Shown in pieces: positions 1-11,482 of a stretch of 64,000 nt of DNA. How positions within the stretch are numbered: position 1 is the stretch's first letter; every line of letters begins with the position of its first letter. Origin of the DNA: Macrophomina tecta (Eukaryota; Ascomycota; Dothideomycetes; Botryosphaeriales; Botryosphaeriaceae); assembly GCA_024180945.1 (NCBI GenBank), contig JAKSGN010000033.1, positions 682,001 to 746,000 of the forward strand, given 5' to 3'. The notes under the pieces were generated by a model. That model was not told the origin of the DNA and did not search any database. It worked only from the letters and a program-made list of their open reading frames with translations. The translations under genes and the position numbers were made by a program.

Positions 1-1576
1 TGACGAATCGAACGGTGGATACGGGGGGTAGGGAGGCGGAGGAGGATCTGAGGTGTGCTGTGTGCATGTTGAGACTTGTGCATGGGCGACTTGGACACGC
101 GGTTTGGTTGTGTTTGTGCGAATTCCTGATTGGCACAGGGCTTGTTGAACGTATGCCATTGGTAGACGCTAGCCTTCAGCACCCGGATTCTAGGGCGCAG
201 GATTATTTTATCAGGTCGAGCCAAAGACTGAGGCGCGTGGGGAGATCCACGTCCTGAAATCACCCCTGCCACAGCGCTTGATTCCACCTGGCCCGCTTGG
301 TTAGTAAAGGCAGACCTTCAGCCTCTTTGTACATGAGATTTGGGATGCAGTCATCCTTCTCGGTGAATGTTGTGCGTTTGCTCAGAACCGCACTAAAATC
401 ATAAACCATCATTCCGAAGAGTCTATTGTCCCCAATACCTACAAACGAGGCTTATAGGTCCGGCTACGCGGTTTTCTTGACAATGCCAACTCTTCGGTTT
501 TTAAGCATCCAGATTGTGGAGTGCAAGCTGGTAGGTGCATGAAGTAGCCTCCAAGCAGAGCCGCGTAACGCAGTAAATCGGCATGCAAATTAGGGTAACC
601 CCTCTCGGGCTCGTGTCCTGCAATTGGCCTTGCGAAATTATCACTAATTGTATGCCAATTAGCGCGCAGCATCGCTGGTCTACTCAGCAAATTCCTCGGA
701 AGATTTAATATTCAATCTTCTGGACAGCCGGGTTTTTGGGAGTGCATTCTAAGTGGCTCACCAACATAGATTAGCTCATTCGGCAGAGGCTCATCCAGCC
801 CAGTCCTGGAAAACGTTACAAGTTCCTCGTAGAATCCATTCAAGCTGTACCGCTTGGCCGATACATCTGCTTAGTAAGCACACATTACCCACCTTTTGAG
901 CACTTGGGGAAAGGGGCGCAGGATTACCTTACGTATTCACGTTACGGCTTATTAAAAAAAACGGCAGAGCCGTATCCCGCAACACGCTGTATAAATCTTT
1001 CCGGAATTATTGTAGGATACAGCAAGGCTTGCAGGTTCCATGCAGTGTCCTGCTAGTGAGACCAATCTACTCCTACATATTCTGGGGAAAGGATAGTAGG
1101 GCCGCATCTCTCGCAAGGAGCTTGCAGAAATGTGGTAGGAGCTTTTCAGGGCGCTGGTCAAGAAGACTGCTTAGTAAAGATAGACATGTAATCTTTTGGG
1201 AGTGTTGGGGAAGAGGGCGCAGTACTCTAACGCCTTTTGTCAAGTATCATGTAGAAGAGTCGCGCTATTCCTTTTTCTTCTCTTTTCGTATAAGAATTGC
1301 CCGAAACCTATCGGCGCGCTGCAGAGCTAAATAACAAAGCGAAGCCACGGACTATATAGTTACAGGCCCGGTTTTTGGAGTTACCCAAGAAGTGGGAGTA
1401 AGGAAAAGATAAAATTCCTCATAGAATGGGTTGGTGTTATACACAGAGACATCTTTCGCTGGGAAGTGATGTTGTAGTAGAAGGTAGAAGAATCTTCCGA
1501 ACGGCAGCAAGTCCTTGATTTTTAGAACAGCGAATTGGTTATATCTTGAGGATATTCAACGTCTGCTTGAAAGCAT
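1..1576. other. Gene-free stretch with diverged internal repeats
   Basis: I see no convincing coding sequence here; the open frames are short and lack any recognisable motif. Several segments resemble one another imperfectly. The stretch near 866-930 (CTGCTTAGTAAG ... GGGGAAAGGGGCGCAGGATTAC) matches 1168-1222 (CTGCTTAGTAAA ... GGGGAAGAGGGCGCAGTACT) about 300 bp away. The stretch near 728 (GGTTTTTGGGAGT) resembles 1370 (GGTTTTTGGAGT), and GGGCGCAGGATTA recurs near 192. This looks like a decayed tandem or transposon-derived repeat, but no terminal repeats or transposase are visible. Confidence 0.45.
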
Positions 1577-4069
1577 CTACTTCCTTCCCTTGCCCCCGAC
1601 CATCTTTTTGGCACCGCCCTTTTTCTTATCCCCCGCCTTCCCCTTCTTCTTCGCTGCCTCCAACGCGCCCTTACCCGCTCTCTCCGCCTTACCCTTCTTC
1701 CACCCCATACCCGGACCCTCCTTCCTCTCACTGCTCGCGTCCAACCTCTTCTTCTCCTTATTACTCAACTTCTTCTTCTCCCCCTTAACCGCCACGGGCT
1801 CTCCATTCAATTGCGCCCTGCCCGCATCTTTCGCCGCCTTCTTCTGCGCCTCCGACTCAAACCACGTGCGCTTCGGACGCGACATGATCTCGTCCTGGTG
1901 CGTGATGAGATTCTCGCCCTTGCGGATCTCCATATCGACCTGCGCCATGGCTTTCTCCTCCTTCTCCTCCTTCAAAATCTCCTCGACCTCAGCCTCCATG
2001 TCCTTCAGCTTGCGGTCCCACTCGTCAATCTCGTCGAAGGGCACTTGGCGGGACACGATCTTGGGCGGCGCGGCCTTGTCCTGCGCGGCCTGGGCGCGGG
2101 CGGCCTTGACGACCGCCTTGACAACCTTGCGGTCGGGCTCAGCGGCGATGGTGCAGGAGCGACCGGTGGCGCCGCCACGGGCGGTACGGCCGACACGGTG
2201 GAGGTAGATGTCGTGGGATTGCGGGGCGCCGTAGTTGATGACGGTGTTGACGCCCTTGATGTCCAGACCACGCGAGGCGAGGTCGGTGGCGAGAAGGTGG
2301 GATGCGGCGTGGCTACGGAAGGACTCGACAGCTGCGATACGCTTGGAGGAATGTCAATTGCCCTGCTCAAAGAGTAGCGATGTGCGACGACTTACCTGTT
2401 CTTGGCTCATGCTACCGTGCAGTTCTGCAGCCTTGATCCCGCAAAGTCCGAATAATATGCGTACGCGATGCGCCTCCTTCTTTTGTCTGAAGAAGATGAT
2501 GACGCGATCGGTGTACACTTTTTGGCAGAGGTGCATCAAGACTGCCAATTTCTTCTCCTCCTTGCCGGGCCTGAGACGCACGAACTCTTGCACGAGACCA
2601 GAAACGGTTGCCTTCTTGGCATCGACCATCAGGCGGACGGGTCTGTTCAGACCTACGCGAATGAGCTTGTCGACCGTGTCCGTCATTGTTGCGGAGAAAA
2701 GCATGGTTTGCCTCGACTTGGGGATGGTTGTCAGAATCTCATTCAGTTCGTCCGCGAAACCGTCTTCAAGCATTCGGTCGGCCTCATCGAGAACAAGAAT
2801 TTCCAGGGTATCGACGGCAAAGCTGGCAGAGTTGCGCATGTGATCGATGAAACGACCAGGCGTAGCAATTACGACGTCCGGACGTTGCTTGAGAATGTTC
2901 TCTTGCTCCCTGAGGCTGAAACCACCAACAATTTGCGCAAAAGTAATGTCTGTAAAAGCGGCGAGCTTCTTTGAGACGTTGAAACACTGCACAGCCAGTT
3001 CACGAGTGGGCATCAGAATCGCGACACGGGTTGTGGGAACCTTCTTGGGCCTGTAGAGAAGACGCTCCAAAATAGGAATGACGAAAGCAGCAGTTTTACC
3101 GGAACCAGTTACGGCACCACCGACGACATCTTTGCCCAGCAAAGCAACAGGAATGGTCTTGGCTTGGATGGGAGTCGGTTCACTGAAGCCAACAGCAGCG
3201 AGCCCCTTGAGGATAGGGCGTGATAAGGACATGTGCTGGAAGGAGCCCTTGCCCTTGGCAGCCGGTGGTTTCGAGCCGTCGATATTCTCCTCAGGAGCGA
3301 AGAAGGCCTTCCTGCGTTCTGCTTCGACTGGATCTTCCTGCTCTTCATCGTCGGAGGAATCAGATGCCAGATCGTCAGGGTGCGCGACTGGCTTCGCTTC
3401 TTCTTCGTCTTCCTCATCCTCATCCTCAGCTTCCTCGTCGGATTCATCCTCATCCTCTTCTTCTTCGTCGCCCGACTCCTCGGTATCTTGGGCACCCATT
3501 CCGAAGGCATCTTCGGCCATGGTCTCGTCCTCTTCGATTCCGGTGAAGTCCTCTTCAGCGCCAGCTTCTGCGTCGGAGCCGTCGCTCTCAGAATCCGTAT
3601 CAGCCTTCTTTTTCTTCTGCTTCTTGTCGGCCTCCTCCTGCTTCTGCCGTCTACGCGCAATGATCTCGTCGATATCCACAGCCTTCTTGTCACCCCCCTT
3701 CTTTTTGGCGTCAGTCTCCAGGCCCCAGCCGTCAAAGTCGTCAACCACGCCGATGTCGACATCGCCGGCCTGGAACTCGAAATCCGAGGCCATTGCACCG
3801 TCGTCCTCGCCGCCCGCAGCCCAGTTGTTCTCTTCATCTTCCGGATCAGGCTCGGGCGACGGGCTGGGCGCCTTTTTCTGCTTCTTGCTCTTCTTGTTCT
3901 TTTTCTTGGAGCCGTTCAGGTCTGCGTCGGCGGCGGCAGAATCGCGCTTGCGTTTTTTCCCGCCGGTAGAGGGCAGCTCGAGGTCGGGCTCGCCATCGAA
4001 GTCGGGGATATTGTCCTCATTGTCAGAGATGGTCAGGACAAAGTCGTCGTCCAGGTCGCGGGGAGCCAT
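1577..4069 (-). CDS. DRS1: ATP-dependent DEAD-box RNA helicase Drs1 (DDX27 family)
   Basis: Predicted nucleolar RNA helicase for 60S ribosome assembly. The CDS joins 2396-4069 and 1577-2341 (complement), giving 812 residues. The 54-nt intron (GTAAGT..CCAAG) restores the standard [12 protein letters not shown] junction. The first 270 residues are very acidic and lysine-rich, typical of Drs1. The core follows: Q motif near 277-300, Walker A AVTGSGKT at 319-326, PTREL at 354-358, DEAD at 428-431 and SAT at 459-461. The second lobe has [13 protein letters not shown] and [10 protein letters not shown]. The C-terminus is a lysine/glycine-rich basic tail, as in yeast Drs1. The start is the first ATG, 319 bp from the divergent transporter start. 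All helicase motifs look intact. Identity is motif-based and strong. Confidence 0.93.
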
Positions 4070-4388
4070 TCTTGCGGGTGCGGAGGCTTTGGGGTCGGGG
4101 GCTGCTCTCCAAAAAAGTTTCGGAGATGGGCGTTATGCCGCCGCCGACCGCCTCAGGGCGGTGAGCGCTCCAACAGAGCATCGGCGCCACCTTGATGGTG
4201 CCACGGGTGCTGCGCCACAGCTAACCTTTGACAGCGGCAAATCATGGCGCGTGGGCGACCGATTCGCTGTGCGCAGAGGAGAAGAGGGGAGCAGGCACTT
4301 GGCAGCTTTGATAGCGGTCAAGCGCCGTGTTAAGAGGGGACTTTTCCACCCCTCTCGCCCCTCAACACCGGTGCCATCTGCAGCCGCG
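4070..4388. promoter_or_regulatory. Shared divergent promoter, DRS1 / CDF transporter
   Basis: This 319-bp gap separates the start codons of two divergently transcribed genes, so it must hold both promoters and 5' leaders. I see no clear TATA box; the sequence is GC-rich, as is common for fungal housekeeping promoters. Confidence 0.5.
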
Positions 4389-5837
4389 ATGAATTCAGAG
4401 CCGGACCTGCGCCACTCGATCTCGCTGCGACCGCACCCGTTTGCGACCCAGGCCAGCCAGCCCGCTCGCGCCGACCGCCCGGAGTCCAGTCGATCGCATC
4501 ATGCCTCGGAATTTATCGCCCTGACGCCCGTCAACCACCCGGGGACTCCCGACCCCGCCAGCCAGGACAAGACCGGCACCAGCACCGCCTTTGAGCCCGT
4601 CACTCCGCCCGCCGATGCTGCTAGCGACCCGCTTTCGCACAGGAACGCCACGCGCTTTGGTCACGACAGCTCTGACGTCGAGCGCCAGACGCTGCCGTCG
4701 TACGACCGCGCCAACGACCCCTTCAACCTCGCCGACAAGATCAAGCCCAAGCAGGAGCTCGAGCGGATCCGTGCAAACACCTCCCGCAAGCGCGATGGCT
4801 GCGGGCCGCTGACCACCAACAAGAAGGCCTCGGCTGCCCGCAAGGTCGAGGCCTTCTACGAGAATCAGAACGAGAACATCGAGCGCCTGCTGAAGCCCGT
4901 GTCCGAGCATGTCCGCCAGGCCAAGGAAGAGGAGGGCGCTGATAACCTGCAGTTCAAGATTGCCGTCTGGGGCTCCTTCGGTGCCAACATCATGCTCGTC
5001 GTCCTGCAGCTCTACGGCGCCATTTCCTCCGGCTCGCTTTCCCTGTTCACCACCATGGCCGATGCCATCTTTGACCCTATGTCCAACATCACCCTAATTC
5101 TATGCAACCGTGCCGTGAAGAAGGTCAACCCCCACAGATTCCCGTCCGGCAAAGCCCGCATTGAAACCGCCGGCAACATCTTCTTCTGCTTCCTGATGAC
5201 TGCCGTCTCGCTCATCATCATCGTCATGGCCTGCCGCGAGCTCGCCGAAGGCCATGGCGAAGACCTGCGCAATTTCCACCTCCCCTCCGTCATCGCCGTC
5301 GCCGCCGCTTTTGGCACCAAGTTCGCGCTCTTCCTGTACTGCTGGGCGCTGCGCAACAAGTACAGCCAGGTCCGCATCTTGTGGGAGGACCACCGCAACG
5401 ATCTGTTCATCAACGGCTTCGGCATCCTGACCTCCGTCGGTGGCTCCAAGCTCAAGTGGTTCATCGACCCCATGGGCGCCATCGTCATCTCCTGCCTCAT
5501 CACCTTCCTGTGGATGCGCACCGCCTACTCCGAGTTCCAGCTGCTCATCGGCGTCTCGGCCGACACGAACATGCTCCAGCTCATCACATATGTCTCCATG
5601 ACCCACTCGCCCTCCATCACGGGCATCGACACCGTGCGTGCCTGGCACTCTGGCCCTCGCCTTATTGTCGAGGTCGATGTTGTCATGGATCCCGAGGACA
5701 GCCTGCGCAACACGCACGACGTCGCCGAGGCTCTGCAGACCAAGTTGGAGAGCTTGCCTGATGTCGAGCGCTGCTATGTCCACGTGGACTACGAGACGTC
5801 GCATGCCCCGGAACATTTCTGGAAGAAGGAGCTCTAA
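4389..5837 (+). CDS. Cation diffusion facilitator (CDF) transporter, Mn-type
   Basis: Intronless 482-residue membrane metal transporter. CDF proteins exchange divalent cations for protons at organelle or plasma membranes. The N-terminal ~190 residues are a hydrophilic serine/proline-rich cytosolic region, followed by six predicted membrane helices and a C-terminal cytosolic dimerisation domain ending VHVDYE. Both metal-site motifs are DxxxD: DAIFD at about 225-229 in helix II and DHRND at about 334-338 in helix V. That pairing is typical of manganese-type CDFs, whereas zinc CDFs carry HxxxD. The frame stays open upstream into sequence antisense to DRS1, so I chose the ATG at 4389, which begins MNSEPDLRHS. 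Substrate (Mn2+, possibly Fe2+) is inferred from the motif class only. Confidence 0.88.
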   Translation: MNSEPDLRHSISLRPHPFATQASQPARADRPESSRSHHASEFIALTPVNHPGTPDPASQDKTGTSTAFEPVTPPADAASDPLSHRNATRFGHDSSDVERQTLPSYDRANDPFNLADKIKPKQELERIRANTSRKRDGCGPLTTNKKASAARKVEAFYENQNENIERLLKPVSEHVRQAKEEEGADNLQFKIAVWGSFGANIMLVVLQLYGAISSGSLSLFTTMADAIFDPMSNITLILCNRAVKKVNPHRFPSGKARIETAGNIFFCFLMTAVSLIIIVMACRELAEGHGEDLRNFHLPSVIAVAAAFGTKFALFLYCWALRNKYSQVRILWEDHRNDLFINGFGILTSVGGSKLKWFIDPMGAIVISCLITFLWMRTAYSEFQLLIGVSADTNMLQLITYVSMTHSPSITGIDTVRAWHSGPRLIVEVDVVMDPEDSLRNTHDVAEALQTKLESLPDVERCYVHVDYETSHAPEHFWKKEL

Positions 5838-7019
5838 GTTGCTTTGGCAAAACTCTGTGATGTGAATTTACCTGCCTGATACCTGGATGGAAGCGATCCC
5901 CTGTTTTGAGACCATGAAAATCATTGGCTACAGACACGGCCTCTGGCCCTTTAGCGAGAAGCAATTAGGTGAGGGAAAGGAAAAGGGAAAAAGAAAAAGG
6001 AATAAGAAGTACCCGAGGCAATGGCGGACTCGTTAGGACCGGAAGACCATTTTAAACGGAAAGATGAATTGATTTCGTGACATTCATTCTGTGGTGGGTA
6101 TGTTATACTTCCTCGGCGGCCATGCAGTTCAGGGTTAAAGAGCGAAAGATTCCTGTCGGTTGGCGAAGCTTACTCCCATTCTCTCCTATACATACCTGTT
6201 ATTGGCGGCAAGTTGCTGTTCTCTCAGCGTCACCCACTTTCTCTTCTCATTAGCTAGATACCTGGGTCGCTGTGTTCAGCGCCTGTGCAGTACCTACGGA
6301 CTGCTTATCAGCCCACCTTATATATATACGTTTGGATCCGCCATTCGCAGCTCTTTCTTGGTTTGCAACGTTACGACGTCGGCACTAGTATTGCATCAGC
6401 AACCGTGCTCATGCGTGGGGAGCAGAGGCATTGATCCTCCTCAGGCTCTTTTTTATTTTTCAACGAATTCCTTCAAGAAACCCAACCCCCACTCCACCCC
6501 CGTTGTTCGTGTCCTGGAAAAACTCAAAAAAAAAAAAAAAAAAAAAAAACTCTCGGGCCAGTGGCAAGGCAACGTCCAAGATATCCCCAGCTTGGAGTCT
6601 ACAGGCGGTGTGGACGCATTCAACTCACATAGAGCTTTGTAATGAGCGCAGAGTGAAGATGGACATTGTTCCAGTATATTTGGGATCTCGGCCGTTGGCT
6701 CTCAGAGAGAAACAGGCCGAGCAAAATATGGGATTGAAATGAAGATGAAGACGGACCTGAATAGAAACACCCCCATGCCCGTTCATGCATAAGATACAGC
6801 CGATCCCGTCCCTTTACTCCGCTAAACGACCGTCTTGGTATATCTTTTTGGGTCTGTGAAATTGGTATCACATCGGGGAAAAAAAAAAAAAAAAAAGTCA
6901 AACAAAACTTCCGGTGCGCCTCGCACAGCCTCGCTCATGCAGTATAGGTAAGAAGTAAAAGAAAAGAAAGAAGGTAAATAAGAAAGGCGAAAAACCTCGC
7001 ACCCACACCCCCGATCTCA
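5838..7019. other. Intergenic, with long A homopolymers
   Basis: No supported gene. It holds the 3' regions of two convergent genes. An A24 run sits at 6526-6549 and an A18 run at 6879-6896. A hydrophobic open frame at 6160-6642 lacks homology and runs through the poly-A tract as poly-lysine, so I do not call it. Confidence 0.5.
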
Positions 7020-8263
7020 TCACCCCTCCAACTCCACCGGCGTATTCGGAATATGCGGCAGCGCGCCCGCCGACTGCGACCTCCCATGCCCCGCACCATA
7101 CTGCTGTTGGCTAGTAGCAGCCAGGTAATGCGGCACGTTCGGCGGACGGTAGGCCGAGTACGCATGCTTGGGCGCCGGTGGCCGGTACGCCGCGTACTGC
7201 GAAGGCGCTGTTGCTGCCGAGAGGGCAGTGTCTGCAGGCTGGTACGCCATGTAGCTGTGCCGTTGTTGCTGTTGTTGCTGCTGCTGCTGCTGCTTGCGCG
7301 GTTTCAGCGGCTCAGGGACGACAGTGAGGTCGACGAAGGCGGGGAAGGGCTCAGTGGCGATCTTGGAGTCCTTCTTCTTCTCTTCTGGGGGCTGAGGGAT
7401 TTTCTGGGGCGGGGTAGGTGGCCGTTGGGGTGCTTGGGGAGGTGGAGTGGGCGGCTGGGGCGGCAGCTCGGCGTACTTGGGCGGATCGTGGTACTGGGGA
7501 GGAGGCATCTGCGGACTGGTCTGGGAGACGGTGGAGTGGACGGAGGAGATGGCGCTGTGGACGCTCGTCGCGTCGCTGTAGAGGCCGGGCGAAGGGAAGC
7601 CCGAGCTACTGTTTACGTCGTCGGTCGAGTAGACGGAGGTGGGGCTGACGCTGCTGTTGTCGCTGGCCAAGGACAGCCGTTGGTTGTCGAAGTGGACCTG
7701 CTGCAGACCCGCTTTCTCCAACAGCCGGTCGACGAGAACCTTGTGGGCTTTTGTCAGGGTGCCGCGGACGAACTTGGTCATGACGATGTTACAGCGCATG
7801 TCGCAGTCCTCGCGCAGGTAGAGGCCTTGCTTTGGGACACCCAGGCCGAGCTCGACGGGCTGCGAGGGCTCGCCAGGCAGGCTGCCGCCGATGGTCCATT
7901 TTTCCTTGATGTCGAGGCCGAGCGGAGCGTAGACGTGGGTTTGGAGGCCGTTGGAGAGGTCGTGAAAGCAGGCGTTGTACTGTACCTTGCCGCTGACGCC
8001 TGGGAGGTAGCTCACGCGGTCTGGGAGCCGTCAGTGGTCGCACAGAATGGGGAAATCAGCGCAGACCGACCTGTCAGGGAGTACCAGGTGCAATGGAATT
8101 CTTCAGCATTTGCGTCCCGGGGCGGAGGGCAGACGTGGCGTTCTATGACGAGCGGGTTGAGGTCGATCATCTCGACATGGCTGTGAAGAGTCTCGAGCAC
8201 GACTTCGCGCGTGACGCCCGCAGGCAGGGGAGTGATGGTGGTGAAAACGGTCCTTTTCGACAT
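7020..8263 (-). CDS. DUF7053 domain-containing protein
   Basis: Fungal protein of unknown function, 397 residues, from exons 8071-8263 and 7020-8020 (complement). The 50-nt intron (8021-8070) rejoins the frame as CTWYSLT/DRVSYLPG. The N-terminal ~170 residues match the DUF7053 pattern I know from other ascomycetes: it opens MSKRTVFTTITPLPAG, then EMIDLNPLVIERH, EEFHCTWY, the START-like stretch GLQTHVYAPLGLDI and REDCDMRCNIVMTKFV. The remainder is low-complexity: serine-rich, then proline-rich (PPQPPTPPPQ), then a run of ten glutamines encoded by CAG-type repeats near 7262-7295. No signal peptide or helices. The alpha/beta N-domain resembles lipid-binding START folds, but function is unknown. 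Confidence 0.83.
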
Positions 8264-10096
8264 GGCACCGGCGGGAATGGGGTGTATAGTGAGATAGGAA
8301 CCAGAGGAGCGGGCGGGAGGGCAGCTATGTAATAGAACCGGCAGGCGGCGAGGACATCGTAGCGACCTGGGCGGAGATCTCCAACGAGCTACCCGCTGAC
8401 ATGTTTGTTGGCGGGCATGGGTAGGATCCGGAAGTAGATTGGCGAACCGGGGCTGAGGATGCACAGCAGGCCGTGTGGTTGGCCGGCCGCGCGCCACACT
8501 GAGTAATCTCAGCTTATTTTTAGCCGACCGCTCCATCGCCTCTCCCGACGCGTCGTGGCGGTGCCCGCTGCCCAGCGAATGATGCTTGCGGGCGTCGTCA
8601 GCCCTCTGCTGTCCACGGGCGTGCTGAGTGGATGCAACCAAGGGAGAAAGTGGTCGACGAGACGGCGGCCCAATCAGCCGCGAGCCCCACCGCGACTCCC
8701 TTTCGCGTCAATTTTATTCCGCTCGACCCACACCCACTCACACTTCTCACTTCTCACTTCCTTCTCGTCAACATTTCTTCTCTCTTCCCACTCCGTGCTG
8801 TGGGCATTGGTTTCTCTGCCCACGTATGCTGTTGTTCCCTTCCGTGACTTACTGCAGCCTGAAACGCCTCTATTGGCACATCTCCGGCGCCGTCCCAGCC
8901 TGGCAACCACCTGATCAGTCAATCCCCGACGGGCTGCGGTGCTTGACTGCGGTGCGGTTGAATTCTTCCACTATCCATCCACCCGGTGTTCAGAGGACGA
9001 GGCATTGCTGAACAAGAACGTATATGTTGTTCAAACTTGTCCCCCTCGAGCTCCGAGCCCACTGCAGGGGCATGTCTTTTCTTTACACACTTTCACTTCG
9101 TCCCAGTGTTTCTGTCACCCGCCCTGCCGCTTGAATGTATGCTGGTCGAGGCTAGAGAACTGGGAAGAGAGATTCTTATTTTCGCAGCCTTCCCGTGGGC
9201 CTCTCGTATCGTAGGTGGGAGTGCCCTGTTGAGGTCATGCGGACATACCATCTTTAGCCTACGTGATGGGGACTTCCACTAGTCAAGGCAGGTTTCTACG
9301 GATCTTAAGCCAGCTTGCAAGCCAGCAAGTGAAGTCAAGGTAAGAGGCTCGGCTTGTCGAGCGCTCATAACGGCTGGCTTGCTCTTTGCACTGTGGAGCC
9401 TCAGGCAGCTTGGCCGGGGCTTAGCTTCCCAAACAGGAGTCGTCCTCTGCGTAATTGCTCTTTGTAGTCACTCAGACTTTATAGATTTCTCTTGTAATCA
9501 TCCTATCCAAAGCCTTGCCATACGTCTCTTTTCCAACTCTAATGAGTCGTTGCATATGATCTTTCCACGAAAGCAGCACTGGGTGATGTGCTCGTCTCGA
9601 ATGGATCTCCCCGAATTATGTCTCTTGTCCTTTCCATCGCGTCCCTGGCACAAAGCCCGCCCATATCTCGTGGGGTGTTGATATTATATCTGTCAAGGGT
9701 CGCACACATGGTGTTTTATGGTATGCTTGGAGAAGCGGGTGCCCGCAGGGTTGCTCTCCGACCGCCGCCTTGGTGAATGCTTTAACGCTTCGCTGCACAT
9801 GTGTCAGTAAGTGCCCCGCATGCCAAAATAAGTGGTCAAAACCTCCATAAGGTGAATGACTAGCCTTCCATGCTTACCTGACTTAGGTGGCAAGTCAGGT
9901 GTCAAGCACACCCCCCGAAGCCACCAGCTCCCCTATAAGAACCTCGACGGTTCTTCCCCAACAAACACTTCGTCTTTCTCCCCACCGAAATCCCCACGGT
10001 TGTGGCTACACTGCCTTCGACAGCCCTATAAGCACTGCAACGAGTTTCACTCTTCTTTTCACCACAATCAGCATAGCTGGGAACCCCTCCTCCGCC
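8264..10096. other. Intergenic, no supported gene
   Basis: About 1.8 kb without a recognisable gene. It contains the promoter of the DUF7053 gene (left) and of the CxxC protein (right). Two TATAAG motifs near 9934 and 10026 lie 70-165 bp before the ATG at 10097. Open frames here are short and without motifs. Confidence 0.5.
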
Positions 10097-11482
10097 ATGA
10101 ACGACACCACCAAAGATCCCCCGCGTCCCATCATCCCGACCAATGCGGCTAACAAGATGAACAACACGAACAACAATATGGACAGCTACACCACTATAGC
10201 CGCGAACACCACCACCATGCCCAAGCGCAAGGCCACCATCGCTGACGCCGAAGTTCCGGAGCAGAAACACCAGAGGACAACACCTGCAGCCGATCCCAAC
10301 AGTGCGTCCACTCTCACCTCCACCTCTGCAACCGCCACACCCGCACGCAACATTAGCATGTTCGCTCCACTCCAACCCGACAACGCCTCGGTCAGCGCCT
10401 CACTGCCGACTCATCCCAACGCCGCAACCACCAACCCTGCTGTCACCAGCTCTAATGCCACCAACCCCGCTGCCACTACGGCCCGTGCTGGTGCTACTGA
10501 TCTCTCCGAGCCTCGCAGAGAGTTCCAGAACTATCAAGGGGAGATGCGGCTGTGCGAGAGGTGCGGTTACTGGAGCCCCACCACCCACTTCTTCAACGTG
10601 AAAAGCGGCAAACCCACGATCAGCTGCCTCCATTGCCGCAGCCTCCGTAGCAGGCACAGGGGGAAGCGCAGGGATGAGCAGCAGCAGCAGGTGAAGGACT
10701 CCGCCAGGGCCGCCGAAGATGCTGCCAGCCCGTCTGCGGCATCTCCGGCTCCTGTGGGCCAGACTGCCGACGTCGAGGCCAGGGCTCCGAGGAAGGGCGG
10801 TCGGTCGAAGAGTCTGGCGAAGGGGCCGCCACCGGCTCCCGAGAAGCCTTCGAGTCCTGTCGTGCGGGCCTCTTCCAAAGACAGCTTTGTTGTCGCGCTG
10901 CCCGACGAGGCTGGCGCAACCAGCCCTGTTGCCCCTTCCGTGCCGGGAACGGTCACGGAGGACGACGATGCTGAGACTGCTGGCGCTCTGGAGACTGGCA
11001 CTGCGCGCCCGGTTCGCGGGTCTTGGGGTGATAAGAACGTTACTCTTCTCATCAAACTCGAGAAGCATAGGGAGGATGAGAGGAGTGATGACGATGCCTC
11101 CAGAGTCGGGAGTGATTACACCGCCAACACTGTGGAGATTGGCAACGATGGCGATGCCTTCAACATCGCTTCCGCAAATGACGGAGATGAGGGCGTTGAT
11201 ATCGTCAACTCCACTAGAGTGAAGTCTAGTACCGAGATTTACTGCCGTGGATTGGATACCATGCGAAACAGCCATGCTACCAAGAGGACTTCGGATAGCA
11301 TTGCTAACTTGGGACTGGAGGGGGACCCACTCCGGACGGCCAGCGCGAGATGCTGGTGCTCCAAGTACCATCTCCACGGCCATCTGTTTGGGAAATGTGC
11401 TGCGCTTGGCGCCCTCAGGTATATGGGGCAGCCTGAGGTCCTGAATGGAGGAGCTTCGTTGAGTCTGGAGATTAGCGCGTAA
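10097..11482 (+). CDS. Hypothetical protein with a CxxC-x20-CxxC zinc-ribbon-like motif
   Basis: 461 residues, no introns needed. The start is the only ATG early in the frame; the frame is open upstream without another ATG. The N-terminal third is threonine/asparagine/alanine-rich and disordered. At about residues 150-190 there is CERC, then a 20-residue spacer containing THFFNVKSGKPTIS, then CLHC followed by basic SLRSRHRGKRR. Four cysteines in this spacing plus the basic patch suggest zinc binding, a pattern seen in many uncharacterised fungal proteins. The rest is Ala/Ser/Pro-rich and acidic. The stop at 11482 is immediately followed by an acidic open reading frame in another phase, so the 3' end of the gene may be wrong or broken. 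Function unknown. Confidence 0.6.
   Translation: MNDTTKDPPRPIIPTNAANKMNNTNNNMDSYTTIAANTTTMPKRKATIADAEVPEQKHQRTTPAADPNSASTLTSTSATATPARNISMFAPLQPDNASVSASLPTHPNAATTNPAVTSSNATNPAATTARAGATDLSEPRREFQNYQGEMRLCERCGYWSPTTHFFNVKSGKPTISCLHCRSLRSRHRGKRRDEQQQQVKDSARAAEDAASPSAASPAPVGQTADVEARAPRKGGRSKSLAKGPPPAPEKPSSPVVRASSKDSFVVALPDEAGATSPVAPSVPGTVTEDDDAETAGALETGTARPVRGSWGDKNVTLLIKLEKHREDERSDDDASRVGSDYTANTVEIGNDGDAFNIASANDGDEGVDIVNSTRVKSSTEIYCRGLDTMRNSHATKRTSDSIANLGLEGDPLRTASARCWCSKYHLHGHLFGKCAALGALRYMGQPEVLNGGASLSLEISA

Noticed and set aside
3078..4388. Upstream extension of the CDF transporter frame (919 codons in total)
   Set aside because: The first ~437 codons lie antisense to DRS1 and read as poly-Ser low complexity, the mirror of its acidic region. 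The transporter start at 4389 fits the family and the divergent layout.
6160..6642. Hydrophobic 160-codon frame resembling a secreted protein
   Set aside because: It runs through an A24 tract as poly-lysine, begins at a non-ATG codon and has no family motif.
7053..8186. 377-codon plus-strand frame
   Set aside because: It is antisense to the DUF7053 gene and has no motif; long mirror frames are expected with GC-rich codon use.
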